Shown here piece after piece: positions 53,562-61,760 of a stretch of 64,000 nt of DNA. The notes below the pieces were generated by a model. That model did not search any database. It had not been told where the DNA came from and worked only from the letters and a program-made list of their open reading frames with translations. Location of the stretch: positions 91,957-155,956 of the forward strand of contig CBFIFP010000006.1 of the NCBI GenBank assembly GCA_965661945.1, read 5' to 3'. The stretch is from JAJRPT01 sp965661945 (GTDB taxonomy: Bacteria > Bacteroidota > Ignavibacteria > Kapaibacteriales > UBA2268). Within the stretch, counting starts at the first letter, position 1. The number at the start of each line of letters is the position of its first letter. The position numbers and the translations under genes are program-made.

Positions 53562-53976
53562 TTTGTAAATACTCCTCTAAAATTATTGCTGCAGCAAAAG
53601 AATCAATATTACCTTTTTTTGCTCTAAACTTTTTTTTCTTACCAACTTCAACCATTTTTTCTACTGCTTTGATGGAAGAAAATGATTCATCTACAATAAA
53701 GACTTCTATCGATAGATTTTCTTTTAATTTTTCTACAAAAATATTAATTTCTTCTACAATATCTTTATTATTCTTATTTTCAATCGGACAACCGACAATA
53801 ATTTTTTTTACATTTTCAGAGTTAATTATGTTATTTATTTTATTCATTGTAAGTGTTAATTCGTTATTCTGAATATGTTCTAGGGTATTAACTACTATTC
53901 TCATTAGGTCTGTTATAGCTAAGCCTATTCTTTTTTTTCCGTAATCTACAGCTAAAATTCTATAGTAATTATCCAT
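53551..53976 (-). CDS. ruvX: Holliday junction resolvase-like RuvX (YqgF)
   Basis: 141 residues, normal length. RNase-H fold with Asp11 in LAVDYGKKRIGLAITD, the 'IIVGCPIENKN' strand, Glu/Asp in VDESFSSIKA and the terminal FAAAIILEEYL helix. Known roles are processing of pre-16S rRNA and possibly recombination intermediates. It is embedded in a minus-strand series, directly adjoining the histidine kinase upstream and overlapping the GWxTD gene downstream. Confidence 0.9.
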   Translation of the reverse strand: MDNYYRILAVDYGKKRIGLAITDLMRIVVNTLEHIQNNELTLTMNKINNIINSENVKKIIVGCPIENKNNKDIVEEINIFVEKLKENLSIEVFIVDESFSSIKAVEKMVEVGKKKKFRAKKGNIDSFAAAIILEEYLQNEI

Positions 53977-56037
53977 TTAATTTCTCAAATATGGAATTTT
54001 AAAAATAACTTCCGTTCCTTTGCCTTTTTGAGATTCAATAATTAATTCTCCGCCATGTTGTTCTGTTACTTTTTGCATAATTATTGTCCCTATACCTGAA
54101 CCGCCTTTAGAGCTTTTTGTGGTGAAATATGGGTCTTTAATTTTTTGCAGAGTTTCTTTATCCATACCAATACCGTTATCTTTAACAGAAAGGTAAACAT
54201 ATCGATTATCGCGATTTATTATTATTGAAATAGTGCCTTTTTCGCCTTCAAATATTTTAATTGCATTTTCAAGAGCATTTCTTAACCCTCTGATGATTTT
54301 ATCTTTATCAACAATGAAATTAAAATTTTCGATTTTCTTGATAAGTTCTATATTTTGAAAATTATTAAAATCAAACTCATTAGTTAAATCGTTATAAACT
54401 TCTTCTGTAGAGCAAGATAGTTTATTAAGTTGGTTACTTCTTCCAACTGTAACAATATCTCTTACTCTTTTAATTAATAAGTTAGTCTGATGTATTATTT
54501 TTTCTTTTCTGATTAAATCTTTTTGGTTATCAGATTCTAATTGCTCTATATTTAGTTTTATAGTTGATAGATTAGTTTGCATATCATGAGCAAGTTGTGC
54601 CCAGTTTGATAATCTTTTATTTTCTAATTCTTCTGTAATATCAGTTCCAGTAATTAAAATACCTCTAAAAAGTCCGGCAATATTTTGAATAGATATAATA
54701 TTACACATAATTTCTATTAAATTATTTTCAACTTTAATATTAATTTTTTGTTTGAAACTTGCTCTTAAATGTAATGCTTTATTAATTAAATCGGTTAGTT
54801 CACTAAAATTATTACTACTATAATATTGCTTAAAGAACTCACCTAGTTTAACTGAATCTGGTATAGAAAATAGTTGCCTTGAGTGTTTATTTAAATTAAG
54901 GATTTCTCCTTTGTCATTTAAATGAATAATAAGCCCTGAAGATGGCAAATCAAATATTGTATGAAAGATTATTTGTTTTTGTCTGTATTTAAAAAATAAT
55001 CTAGCAATAATGATTAACAAAATAACAATTAATATTGTGTATAAATTATCTATGAATACGTAATGCAAAAGCCAGTAATTATTTTTATTAATATTTAATA
55101 CATTTAATTTACCATTTGCAAGAATGTAAAATTTATTATTTATTATTCTAAAATTACTTATTTGATTTATATTATCATAAGTTGCTACTAATTTTCCGTT
55201 TAAATTAAACAGTTTAATATAATTTGCCTGTTGAATAACCAAGAAGTTTTCATAAGCTTGAAAACTATCAAAGTTTTCTTTAAATTTAAAGAGTTCTTTC
55301 CTTTTTGAATTAATTTTATTAAATGTTAATTCAATAATATCATAGTAGTAAATATGATTATAAATATATGTATTTTCTAAATTTGTATTTAACCAATATT
55401 CTTCATTAATCTCACCATCAGAATTTAATTTTTTTATTAGTAGTCTATCATTATAACTATTTACTATAAATATATCACTGTTGTAAATTTGAATTTTACA
55501 TTTATCAAAATACTCAAATCTACTTAGTGTGTTATTGTTTTTTAGTAATTGCAAATCATTTTGATTAAAAAGTAAAATATAAATATCATTGTTTAATTTT
55601 TGAAAATCGAAACAATTATCATAAATCAAACTATCGTTAAGATATAAGTATTCGTTTAATAATAAATATATATTTGATTTATGAATAACTAATTTTGTAT
55701 TATTTATGTTAACATTTTCCTCTAATGAAAAAATAATTTTTAGATAATTTGATTTTTCATCATAAATAATTAGTTGGTTATTTTTTTTTAGTAATAGCTT
55801 TCTTTCATTAGCAAAATAGTTAATTAATTCAAAATCATTTAATACATTATATTTTTTTTCATCGTTATATATTTTTTCAATTATTATTTTATTTTCTAAA
55901 AAATTATCTTGGATAGTAATTAAAGTATCTTCATTTACAGAAAAATAGTTAATATTCCTAAACGAGTCATCCAATTTGAAGTTATATTCAAATGAGTTTG
56001 AAAGAATAAATGTATGTAATAAAATAAATATCAGCAT
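53977..56037 (-). CDS. Membrane sensor histidine kinase with PAS domain
   Basis: 686 residues: signal/anchor at the N-terminus, a ~300-residue strand-rich extracytoplasmic part that looks like a degenerate beta-propeller sensor, one membrane helix at about 330-350, a PAS domain (FDLPSSGLIIHLNDKGEIL to FRGILITGTDIT), HisKA with the phosphorylated His in LAHDMQTNLSTI, and HATPase_c with NALENAIK, DNGIGMD and GSGIGTIIMQKVTEQHGG. The partner response regulator is not adjacent. Its stop abuts the ruvX ATG. Confidence 0.92.
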   Translation of the reverse strand: MLIFILLHTFILSNSFEYNFKLDDSFRNINYFSVNEDTLITIQDNFLENKIIIEKIYNDEKKYNVLNDFELINYFANERKLLLKKNNQLIIYDEKSNYLKIIFSLEENVNINNTKLVIHKSNIYLLLNEYLYLNDSLIYDNCFDFQKLNNDIYILLFNQNDLQLLKNNNTLSRFEYFDKCKIQIYNSDIFIVNSYNDRLLIKKLNSDGEINEEYWLNTNLENTYIYNHIYYYDIIELTFNKINSKRKELFKFKENFDSFQAYENFLVIQQANYIKLFNLNGKLVATYDNINQISNFRIINNKFYILANGKLNVLNINKNNYWLLHYVFIDNLYTILIVILLIIIARLFFKYRQKQIIFHTIFDLPSSGLIIHLNDKGEILNLNKHSRQLFSIPDSVKLGEFFKQYYSSNNFSELTDLINKALHLRASFKQKINIKVENNLIEIMCNIISIQNIAGLFRGILITGTDITEELENKRLSNWAQLAHDMQTNLSTIKLNIEQLESDNQKDLIRKEKIIHQTNLLIKRVRDIVTVGRSNQLNKLSCSTEEVYNDLTNEFDFNNFQNIELIKKIENFNFIVDKDKIIRGLRNALENAIKIFEGEKGTISIIINRDNRYVYLSVKDNGIGMDKETLQKIKDPYFTTKSSKGGSGIGTIIMQKVTEQHGGELIIESQKGKGTEVIFKIPYLRN

Positions 56038-56086
56038 ACTTCATATTTTAATTATAATAATATCATTTTTTTTAAAGCCGTTAATA

Positions 56087-57412
56087 TTAAAGTCCGTATT
56101 CTTTTAGATAATTTAATATTTTATTGTTATAAATATTTTCTGATTTTCCGTACCAATTTTTCTCAGAAATAAATACAATTCTTCCAAAATATCTTGGCTC
56201 TAATGATTTTAATTTTGATGATGCAATTTCAGTTCTTTGATTTGGTTTGAATTCGTCATCAATATCATTTAAAATAATTGTGCTGGCTAGTTCAAAATTA
56301 TTTTCTTTTGTTTTATCTAAGTTTTTGATTCCTAGTAAAAGCAATGGAATTTTTACTTTAACAATATATCCACCTTCATTTTCTAATGCTACTGATTTTA
56401 TGTTTTGAACATAATTTTTAAGATTAGATGGCACTTCTTTATTGGAGTACATTGAAACATAGGATTTTTCGCTTATGAAGTCACCAAGATAAACAGTTAA
56501 TTTATAAAAAATACTGTCTTCATTCTGAGCGTAAGAAATTTTATTATTTTTATCTTTTTGAATTAAGCTATCTGATGAAACATTGTCAATATTAAACCAT
56601 AACTCTATAAAATCACCTACACAATCTTCGCATGATGGTACTAATACTGTTTCATCTCTTACATCAATTGTCATATATAAAAATTCTTCATCATAGGCAG
56701 ATGAGGCATAAAACGAAGCATCTTCTTCTCCTTGCCAATCGTAAGCACCTTTTAAAACATAGTCTATGTCGTATATGAATGCGCTGTTGTTAAACCCTTT
56801 ATATACTACATTTCCTCTTGGATAGGATGGAATTGTAAGATATTCAACTTCATACTTTGTATCTCCAGATCTTGTATCTAAGTATTTTTCTTTGGATTTT
56901 AGTTCGATGAAGTTTTTGTATGTTTCTTTTGTGTAGTTGCTTAGCTTTTCTGTTTCAAATTTATCAACTAAGATTATGTTTCCGTTGTCAAAAGTAAATC
57001 CTTCGATATACCAATGAAATTGTTTTTCTTTTTGAGTTATGTAGCAAACATTATTTTTGATTACAATCCCAACTTCTAAAGGAATTTCATAAAAATCTTT
57101 TTCCATTTCTGATACTTTAACCAAGTATCCTTCTACATCACAAAATAGAAATACATCAACTTTTTTGTTGCCAACTCCAAATTTCCTCACTGCAAACGCT
57201 AAATCAAAATAACCGTCACCTGAAAAATCTCCAACATCCCAACCCCAGATTCTGTAATTATCACCTGTTGGTAATTCTTTTACAATATCATTGATAAGTG
57301 CTTCGTCAAAGTATTTAGAAATCTTGTCTTTTAGTTCTTCAAATGTCATACCATTTTGAGAAAATAGCAAGCTCGGAAGAAAGAATAAAAATAAAAATAA
57401 ATATTTCTTCAT
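56087..57412 (-). CDS. Secreted protein with CBM9/DOMON-like domain
   Basis: 441 residues, signal peptide MKKYLFLFLFFLPSLLFS. Near residue 55 a short GDFSGDGYFDLAFA motif resembles an FG-GAP calcium-binding blade. Residues about 205-390 resemble family 9 carbohydrate-binding modules or related ligand-binding domains (PF06452): 'DEEFLYMTIDVRDETVL', GDFIELWFN and 'GGYIVKVKIPLLLLG'. Two Cys (SCEDC) may bind metal or form a disulfide. It is 50 bp upstream of the histidine kinase in the same orientation; it could feed signals to that sensor. Confidence 0.7.
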   Translation of the reverse strand: MKKYLFLFLFFLPSLLFSQNGMTFEELKDKISKYFDEALINDIVKELPTGDNYRIWGWDVGDFSGDGYFDLAFAVRKFGVGNKKVDVFLFCDVEGYLVKVSEMEKDFYEIPLEVGIVIKNNVCYITQKEKQFHWYIEGFTFDNGNIILVDKFETEKLSNYTKETYKNFIELKSKEKYLDTRSGDTKYEVEYLTIPSYPRGNVVYKGFNNSAFIYDIDYVLKGAYDWQGEEDASFYASSAYDEEFLYMTIDVRDETVLVPSCEDCVGDFIELWFNIDNVSSDSLIQKDKNNKISYAQNEDSIFYKLTVYLGDFISEKSYVSMYSNKEVPSNLKNYVQNIKSVALENEGGYIVKVKIPLLLLGIKNLDKTKENNFELASTIILNDIDDEFKPNQRTEIASSKLKSLEPRYFGRIVFISEKNWYGKSENIYNNKILNYLKEYGL

Positions 57413-57523
57413 TTTTGTCGATAAATAAATTGAAATAATTTACAAATTTACTATAAAAAATTGAAATAGATTTATAATTTTGTAAAATAATTTGTTAAAA
57501 TTTCTAAACAAAGTTGAAAGCGT

Positions 57524-58282
57524 ATGCCATATAAGGTATTATTATATGAAAACCAAAGTAAAACTCTTCTTGCAAATGGTGTAATTGAAGAGAATAAACC
57601 TGTGGGTTTATCCCGTGATAATAAGTCTATAAGACCATATTCTAATATTTTCTTTTGGTCAAGAATTTGGACAGATATTGGAGGAGAAATAAAAGAGCAT
57701 CCTCATAAGGGTTTTGAAATTTTAACTTACGTTATTAAAGGAAATATTGAGCATTATAATCCTAATACTAATAAATGGATAAAAATTACTTCTGGTGACT
57801 TGGAAGTTTTGCAATCAAATAGTGGTATTAACCAAGCGGTTAAAGTTTCAAAAAATGCTGAAGTCATTCAAATATGGTTCGACCCTGATGTTAGAAAGTC
57901 TTTAGCTAAAGAATATGAGTGGATAGTTTTTGATTCTGATGATTTTTATCAATTAGAAGTTCCTGGAAAAACTAAAAAAAAACTTATCGATGATGAATCA
58001 CCAGCTCAAATAGAGGCGGAAAAAGTAAAGGTAGCTGATTATAAGTTTTCTCCTGGAAGTTATTATTTAAATCTTTCTGATAATAAGTTTTATTCCTTTT
58101 ATATTCTTAAAGGAGAAATTGAGTTGGATGGTAAGTTTATTGGCGAAAATTCTTTCATTGTTATTAAAGATGAAGAAAATTTTGAGCTTTCAGTTTCTAT
58201 TCATACAAGATTGTTACTTGTTGAATCACCAATTAATCCAAGTTATCAAACATATACTCAACTAAAAGCTGGTTCAACTTAA
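57524..58282 (+). CDS. Pirin family protein
   Basis: 252 residues with the pirin cupin: PYSNIFFWSRIWTDIG, then the metal-binding EHPHKGFEILTYVIKGNIEH (two His and Glu), and 'GDLEVLQSNSGINQ' (usual motif VQWM.AGrG.~H.E is changed here: Gln-Ala replaces the His-x-Glu). The C-terminal half is a second cupin-like barrel. Pirins are metal proteins with quercetinase or regulatory roles. The 3' end overlaps hflX by 4 bp. Confidence 0.85.
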   Translation: MPYKVLLYENQSKTLLANGVIEENKPVGLSRDNKSIRPYSNIFFWSRIWTDIGGEIKEHPHKGFEILTYVIKGNIEHYNPNTNKWIKITSGDLEVLQSNSGINQAVKVSKNAEVIQIWFDPDVRKSLAKEYEWIVFDSDDFYQLEVPGKTKKKLIDDESPAQIEAEKVKVADYKFSPGSYYLNLSDNKFYSFYILKGEIELDGKFIGENSFIVIKDEENFELSVSIHTRLLLVESPINPSYQTYTQLKAGST

Positions 58283-59547
58283 GAAATATAATCACTAAAC
58301 AAGCTAGAAAATTTACCGGTCATTTCATTTTGAACTCTTACTCTAAGATCATAACCCTCTTCGTTATCGTTTCTTAAAATCACTTCACTCATTTGGTAAA
58401 TTTTGTTAAGAGATTTGCTATCAGAATACGGTAACATTACTTTGTAATCAGTACTTAATTGATTATACTTGTTCTGAAGTAAATTTAAAAGATGCTCTAT
58501 ATTTGTCTTTTTAAAAGCGGAAATAAAAACTGAATTTGGAAATTCTTCTTTTATCAAAGAAAGCTCATCGTTATCTTCCAAGTTATCTATTTTATTGAAT
58601 ACTAATATATTATCTTCAACATCAATTTTTAACTTTTCTAAAGTATCGTTTACAACTTTTATATGTTCTCTAAAATATTGATTAGAAACATCTACTAAGT
58701 GCAGTAAAAAATCTGCTTCTTTTGCTTCTGCTAGGGTACTCTCAAAGGAAGCAACTAAATGAGCTGGTAATTTTCTTATAAATCCAACAGTATCAGAGAG
58801 TAATGCATCTTGTCCTAATGGAAGAGTGAATTTTCTTGTAGTGGTGTCTAAAGTAGCAAAGAGTTTATCTTCTATATAGACATTCTCGTTTGTTATTAGT
58901 TTCATTAATGTTGATTTGCCGGCATTTGTATAGCCAACTAATCCAAACCTAGGTAATTTACTCTGCCCTTTTCGCTTTTGTTCATTTTGCTTACTAATTT
59001 GCGTAAGCATTTGTTTAAGATTTTCTATTCTATTTCTGAGTAATCTTCTATCAGTTTCAATTTGGGTTTCACCTGGACCTTTTGTTCCAATTCCTCCATA
59101 TTGTTTTGAAAGGTGTGTCCACATTCGAGTAAGTCTTGGTAGTAGATATTGCAACTGAGCAAGTTCTACTTGAGTTTTTGCTTGTTTTGTTTTAGCCCTT
59201 GAAGCAAAAATATCTAAAATGACGCCACTTCGGTCTAATACTTTTCTGTTGAATGCTTTTTCTAAGTTTCTGATTTGTACCGGTGATAGCTCATCATCAA
59301 AAATGACTAAGTCGATTTTTTCAAGTTCTATAATTTCAACTATTTCTTCTGTCTTACCTTTTCCTATTAAAGTTACTACACTTTTTTTCTCGACTTCTTG
59401 ATAAATTATATCAATGACATCTGCACCTGCAGTTTCTGCAAGAAATGCCATTTCTTTCAAATTATCTAATTCAAATTCTCTATTCTTTCCTTTTTTGAAG
59501 CAGCCAACAATAAGAGCTTTTTCTTTACCTTTGTCCAATTCTATCAT
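58279..59547 (-). CDS. hflX: Ribosome-associated GTPase HflX
   Basis: 422 residues: N-terminal HflX domain with DELSPVQIRNLEKAF and VLDRSGVILDIFASRAKT, glycine-rich GGIGTKGPGETQIE and the linker helix, then the G domain with G1 GYTNAGKST, G3 DTVGFIRKLP, G4 NKID and a short C-terminal domain. It splits stalled 70S ribosomes under stress in studied bacteria. Confidence 0.95.
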   Translation of the reverse strand: MIELDKGKEKALIVGCFKKGKNREFELDNLKEMAFLAETAGADVIDIIYQEVEKKSVVTLIGKGKTEEIVEIIELEKIDLVIFDDELSPVQIRNLEKAFNRKVLDRSGVILDIFASRAKTKQAKTQVELAQLQYLLPRLTRMWTHLSKQYGGIGTKGPGETQIETDRRLLRNRIENLKQMLTQISKQNEQKRKGQSKLPRFGLVGYTNAGKSTLMKLITNENVYIEDKLFATLDTTTRKFTLPLGQDALLSDTVGFIRKLPAHLVASFESTLAEAKEADFLLHLVDVSNQYFREHIKVVNDTLEKLKIDVEDNILVFNKIDNLEDNDELSLIKEEFPNSVFISAFKKTNIEHLLNLLQNKYNQLSTDYKVMLPYSDSKSLNKIYQMSEVILRNDNEEGYDLRVRVQNEMTGKFSSLFSDYIS

Positions 59548-59747
59548 TTACACCTTAAAAATCAACATGATAATTAAAAAAGTTGAAATATATATGTTAT
59601 ATTTTTTGCTTATTAACGATATAGACTAAAAAATATTTAACATTTTTAAGTAATATAATTCAACTTTAAATTAAAATAGAATTTAATTATCTTTCATGAT
59701 TTTAAAGTTAAAATTGTTACAGTTAAAATATTTACCATACATTTGAA

Positions 59748-60596
59748 TTAAGTGCTTATTTTTTCTTTTTTGTTTTTATCTAAATATAATTTTGTAAATA
59801 AGATAATGAAAGCGATTATTATAAGTATTGATTCTATATAGAAAGCGTTTGGTTCTACCCAGAATTCTCTAAAGAAATCCCATCTACCAAGAATCTCTAC
59901 TGCATTCCAAAAAATTACTACTATTGGTATTGCGTATCTGATAGCTTTTCCTAAATGGTTATATCTCATTAAGTTTTTGAATAAAAAGAAAGACCATAGT
60001 AAACTTCCAAAAAATGTAAAATATGTTAGGAAGTGCCTGTCTCCAAATAATTCGTCGTCGTAAAGGACTAACAATATTATGTAAAAGAACCAAATGATAA
60101 TAATAGTTTCTAAAGCAGTTAAAGCTGTATAATTTGATTTTTTAACGCTAATTTTAGGCAAATTTAATTTTAACTTATCTTGTATCCACATGAACATATT
60201 GCATCTTGTTGAATAGTTTACAATCATTGCGGTTAAGATTGTGAATAATAAACCAATTGAGGAAATCATTAACAAATATTCAGGTCTTGTAATGATTTCA
60301 TCTCCGTCTTTTAACGGTTGAATTGATAGTCTTTCGGCAAAATAAACAAATGAAAACTCTACCCAACCTGTCCAGATTATAACTCCGCTTAGAACTCCTA
60401 TCAATGTAGCTATAATTTCATTTTGAGTTTTACTAAATAAAATAATTAAAACAAAGCCTATAAAACCTAATATTCCGGCTGATATTACCTGCATTGTTAA
60501 ACTAAAATTATATGTAAAGAAAGACATAACAATGTGTCCTATAGGCATTAGTAACAATACTAATAGAAAAGCTATTAGACCAGTCATTTTTTTCAT
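59748..60596 (-). CDS. Integral membrane protein of unknown function
   Basis: 282 residues with about eight membrane helices and short loops; C-terminus charged (LDKNKKEKIST). No known transporter motif stands out. A TAATTTTG box (60616-60623, minus strand) and AAAGGAG just before the ATG give a very short leader. It is single in its region. It could be a small-molecule or lipid handling protein, but nothing here decides. Confidence 0.65.
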   Translation of the reverse strand: MKKMTGLIAFLLVLLLMPIGHIVMSFFTYNFSLTMQVISAGILGFIGFVLIILFSKTQNEIIATLIGVLSGVIIWTGWVEFSFVYFAERLSIQPLKDGDEIITRPEYLLMISSIGLLFTILTAMIVNYSTRCNMFMWIQDKLKLNLPKISVKKSNYTALTALETIIIIWFFYIILLVLYDDELFGDRHFLTYFTFFGSLLWSFFLFKNLMRYNHLGKAIRYAIPIVVIFWNAVEILGRWDFFREFWVEPNAFYIESILIIIAFIILFTKLYLDKNKKEKIST

Positions 60597-60850
60597 AATT
60601 TCTCCTTTTTTTTCTCAAAATTATAAAAAAAATAAAATAAGAGTAAATAAGTCGTATTTCTGTTCCAGAATGTTGTTAATGAATAATAATTAATTTATCT
60701 ATAAACTAATGAAAAAAATCAAAAAAAAATTTGCATAATAAAAAAATAAATTCTAACTTGCTACATCGAAAAGTTCAAAAACAAAAAACATTTTAGAAAA
60801 AATGCGACGCTGAAATGCAAACACAAACACAATATATCGCCCTAACTTCT

Positions 60851-60872
60851 TATATATATATATATATATATA
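60851..60872. repeat. (TA)11 dinucleotide repeat
   Basis: Eleven TA units directly upstream of a TAnnTTTG box (60877-60884), thus in the place of the -33/-7 spacer. Confidence 0.9.
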
Positions 60873-60876
60873 ACGA

Positions 60877-60884
60877 TATATTTG
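60877..60884 (+). promoter_or_regulatory. Putative -7 box behind the TA repeat
   Basis: TATATTTG matches TAnnTTTG. Spacing to any -33 element runs through the TA repeat, so repeat length could set promoter strength. Confidence 0.4.
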
Positions 60885-61090
60885 TGTATCGTAACTAATC
60901 TAACTTGTGAAATTCCAACAGAAAACAAAGAAAAATACTATGAAATCATACAATCAAATCTATCAACTTGGGACATTTATAATTTAAAAAAACAAAAAAT
61001 TTCGGCGTTTAAATAAATTTATTTGAAGTTATTAAGAACTATATCTTAAAAATTTTTTTAATTTTATTTAACAAATATAGGATTTTGCAA

Positions 61091-61699
61091 ATGAAAAAAC
61101 TCATTTTATCTTTATTTTTAACTTTCACATTATTGATTTTATCTAATGTAGAGAGTAAGGGGCAATGTGCTACTTGTCCAAGTGGTTATACAAGTAAAAG
61201 TGTTAATCATGTTTTATCTAATGGATGCGAAATCATAATAAATTATTGTATTTTTTGCGGTCCGACAGGGCATGGTGCTATGAAATTATGTAGCATAACA
61301 ATCCCTTATCATGCAGCTCCAAATCCATGTTACAATATGGTAATTGATGGGTCTTTTTGGCAAGAAGTTAAACATGCTATGGTTTTTAATGCTGCAGTAG
61401 AATGTGGTAATATAGGACCTTGCCCTCAAAGAGTAAATTATGAAATATATCAAGCATCTTGTTGGAAATTAGATATAGTTTGGGGGCAATTTCCTAGATT
61501 AGAAATGAAACCATGTCCATTAGAAGCAGGCGAATGTTTGCAAGAATTTGAAATATGTTGGAATCCAACTGGTTTTGTAATTGATCCTAAGCCACCAGTT
61601 TTAATTGATCCAGGTGAATGTACTTTTCAACCAATTCCAATTGATCCTGATCCAACTAAATTATATTTAGATTGTTTCAATTCTTGCTGGAATCTTTAA
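61091..61699 (+). CDS. Cys-rich secreted protein, third locus
   Basis: I use the ATG at 61091, not the in-frame TTG at 61085. A signal peptide (MKKLILSLFLTFTLLILSNVESKG) is followed by 178 residues with about 18 Cys: CATCPSGYTSKSVNHVLSNGCE, NYCIFCGPTGHGAM, 'QASCWKLDIVW' and several Pro-rich turns, closing LDCFNSCWNL. The QASCW segment and the closing Cys pair resemble TASCGIW and CEDGC of the 12.8-15.8 kb proteins, though overall similarity is low. Followed by a strong terminator and then, 61 bp later, a propeller gene, as in the other loci. Confidence 0.7.
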   Translation: MKKLILSLFLTFTLLILSNVESKGQCATCPSGYTSKSVNHVLSNGCEIIINYCIFCGPTGHGAMKLCSITIPYHAAPNPCYNMVIDGSFWQEVKHAMVFNAAVECGNIGPCPQRVNYEIYQASCWKLDIVWGQFPRLEMKPCPLEAGECLQEFEICWNPTGFVIDPKPPVLIDPGECTFQPIPIDPDPTKLYLDCFNSCWNL

Positions 61700-61704
61700 T
61701 TTAT

Positions 61705-61741
61705 AGGAAAAGTTGAATCTTCAACTTTTCCTTTTTTTTTT
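61705..61741 (+). terminator. Rho-independent terminator
   Basis: 13-bp perfect stem AGGAAAAGTTGAA / TTCAACTTTTCCT with loop TC and a long T run. The ribosome site of the next gene follows within 20 bp, so readthrough may feed the propeller gene. Confidence 0.9.
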
Positions 61742-61760
61742 AATTTTAAAAGGTATCAAA

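Larger units (their letters stand above)
60597..61090. other. 494-bp intergenic region with a TA repeat before the third Cys-rich gene
   Basis: Contains GCCCTAACTTCTTA (60839-60852), a (TA)11 tract and a TATATTTG box. The first motif and its ~240-nt distance from the ATG are shared with the region upstream of the Cys-rich gene at 12799. No gene seen. Confidence 0.6.

Noticed and set aside
60839..60900. CRISPR-like or attachment-site repeats around the TA tract
   Set aside because: Only a dinucleotide repeat and one shared motif; no spaced repeats, no integrase and no cas genes anywhere in the window.
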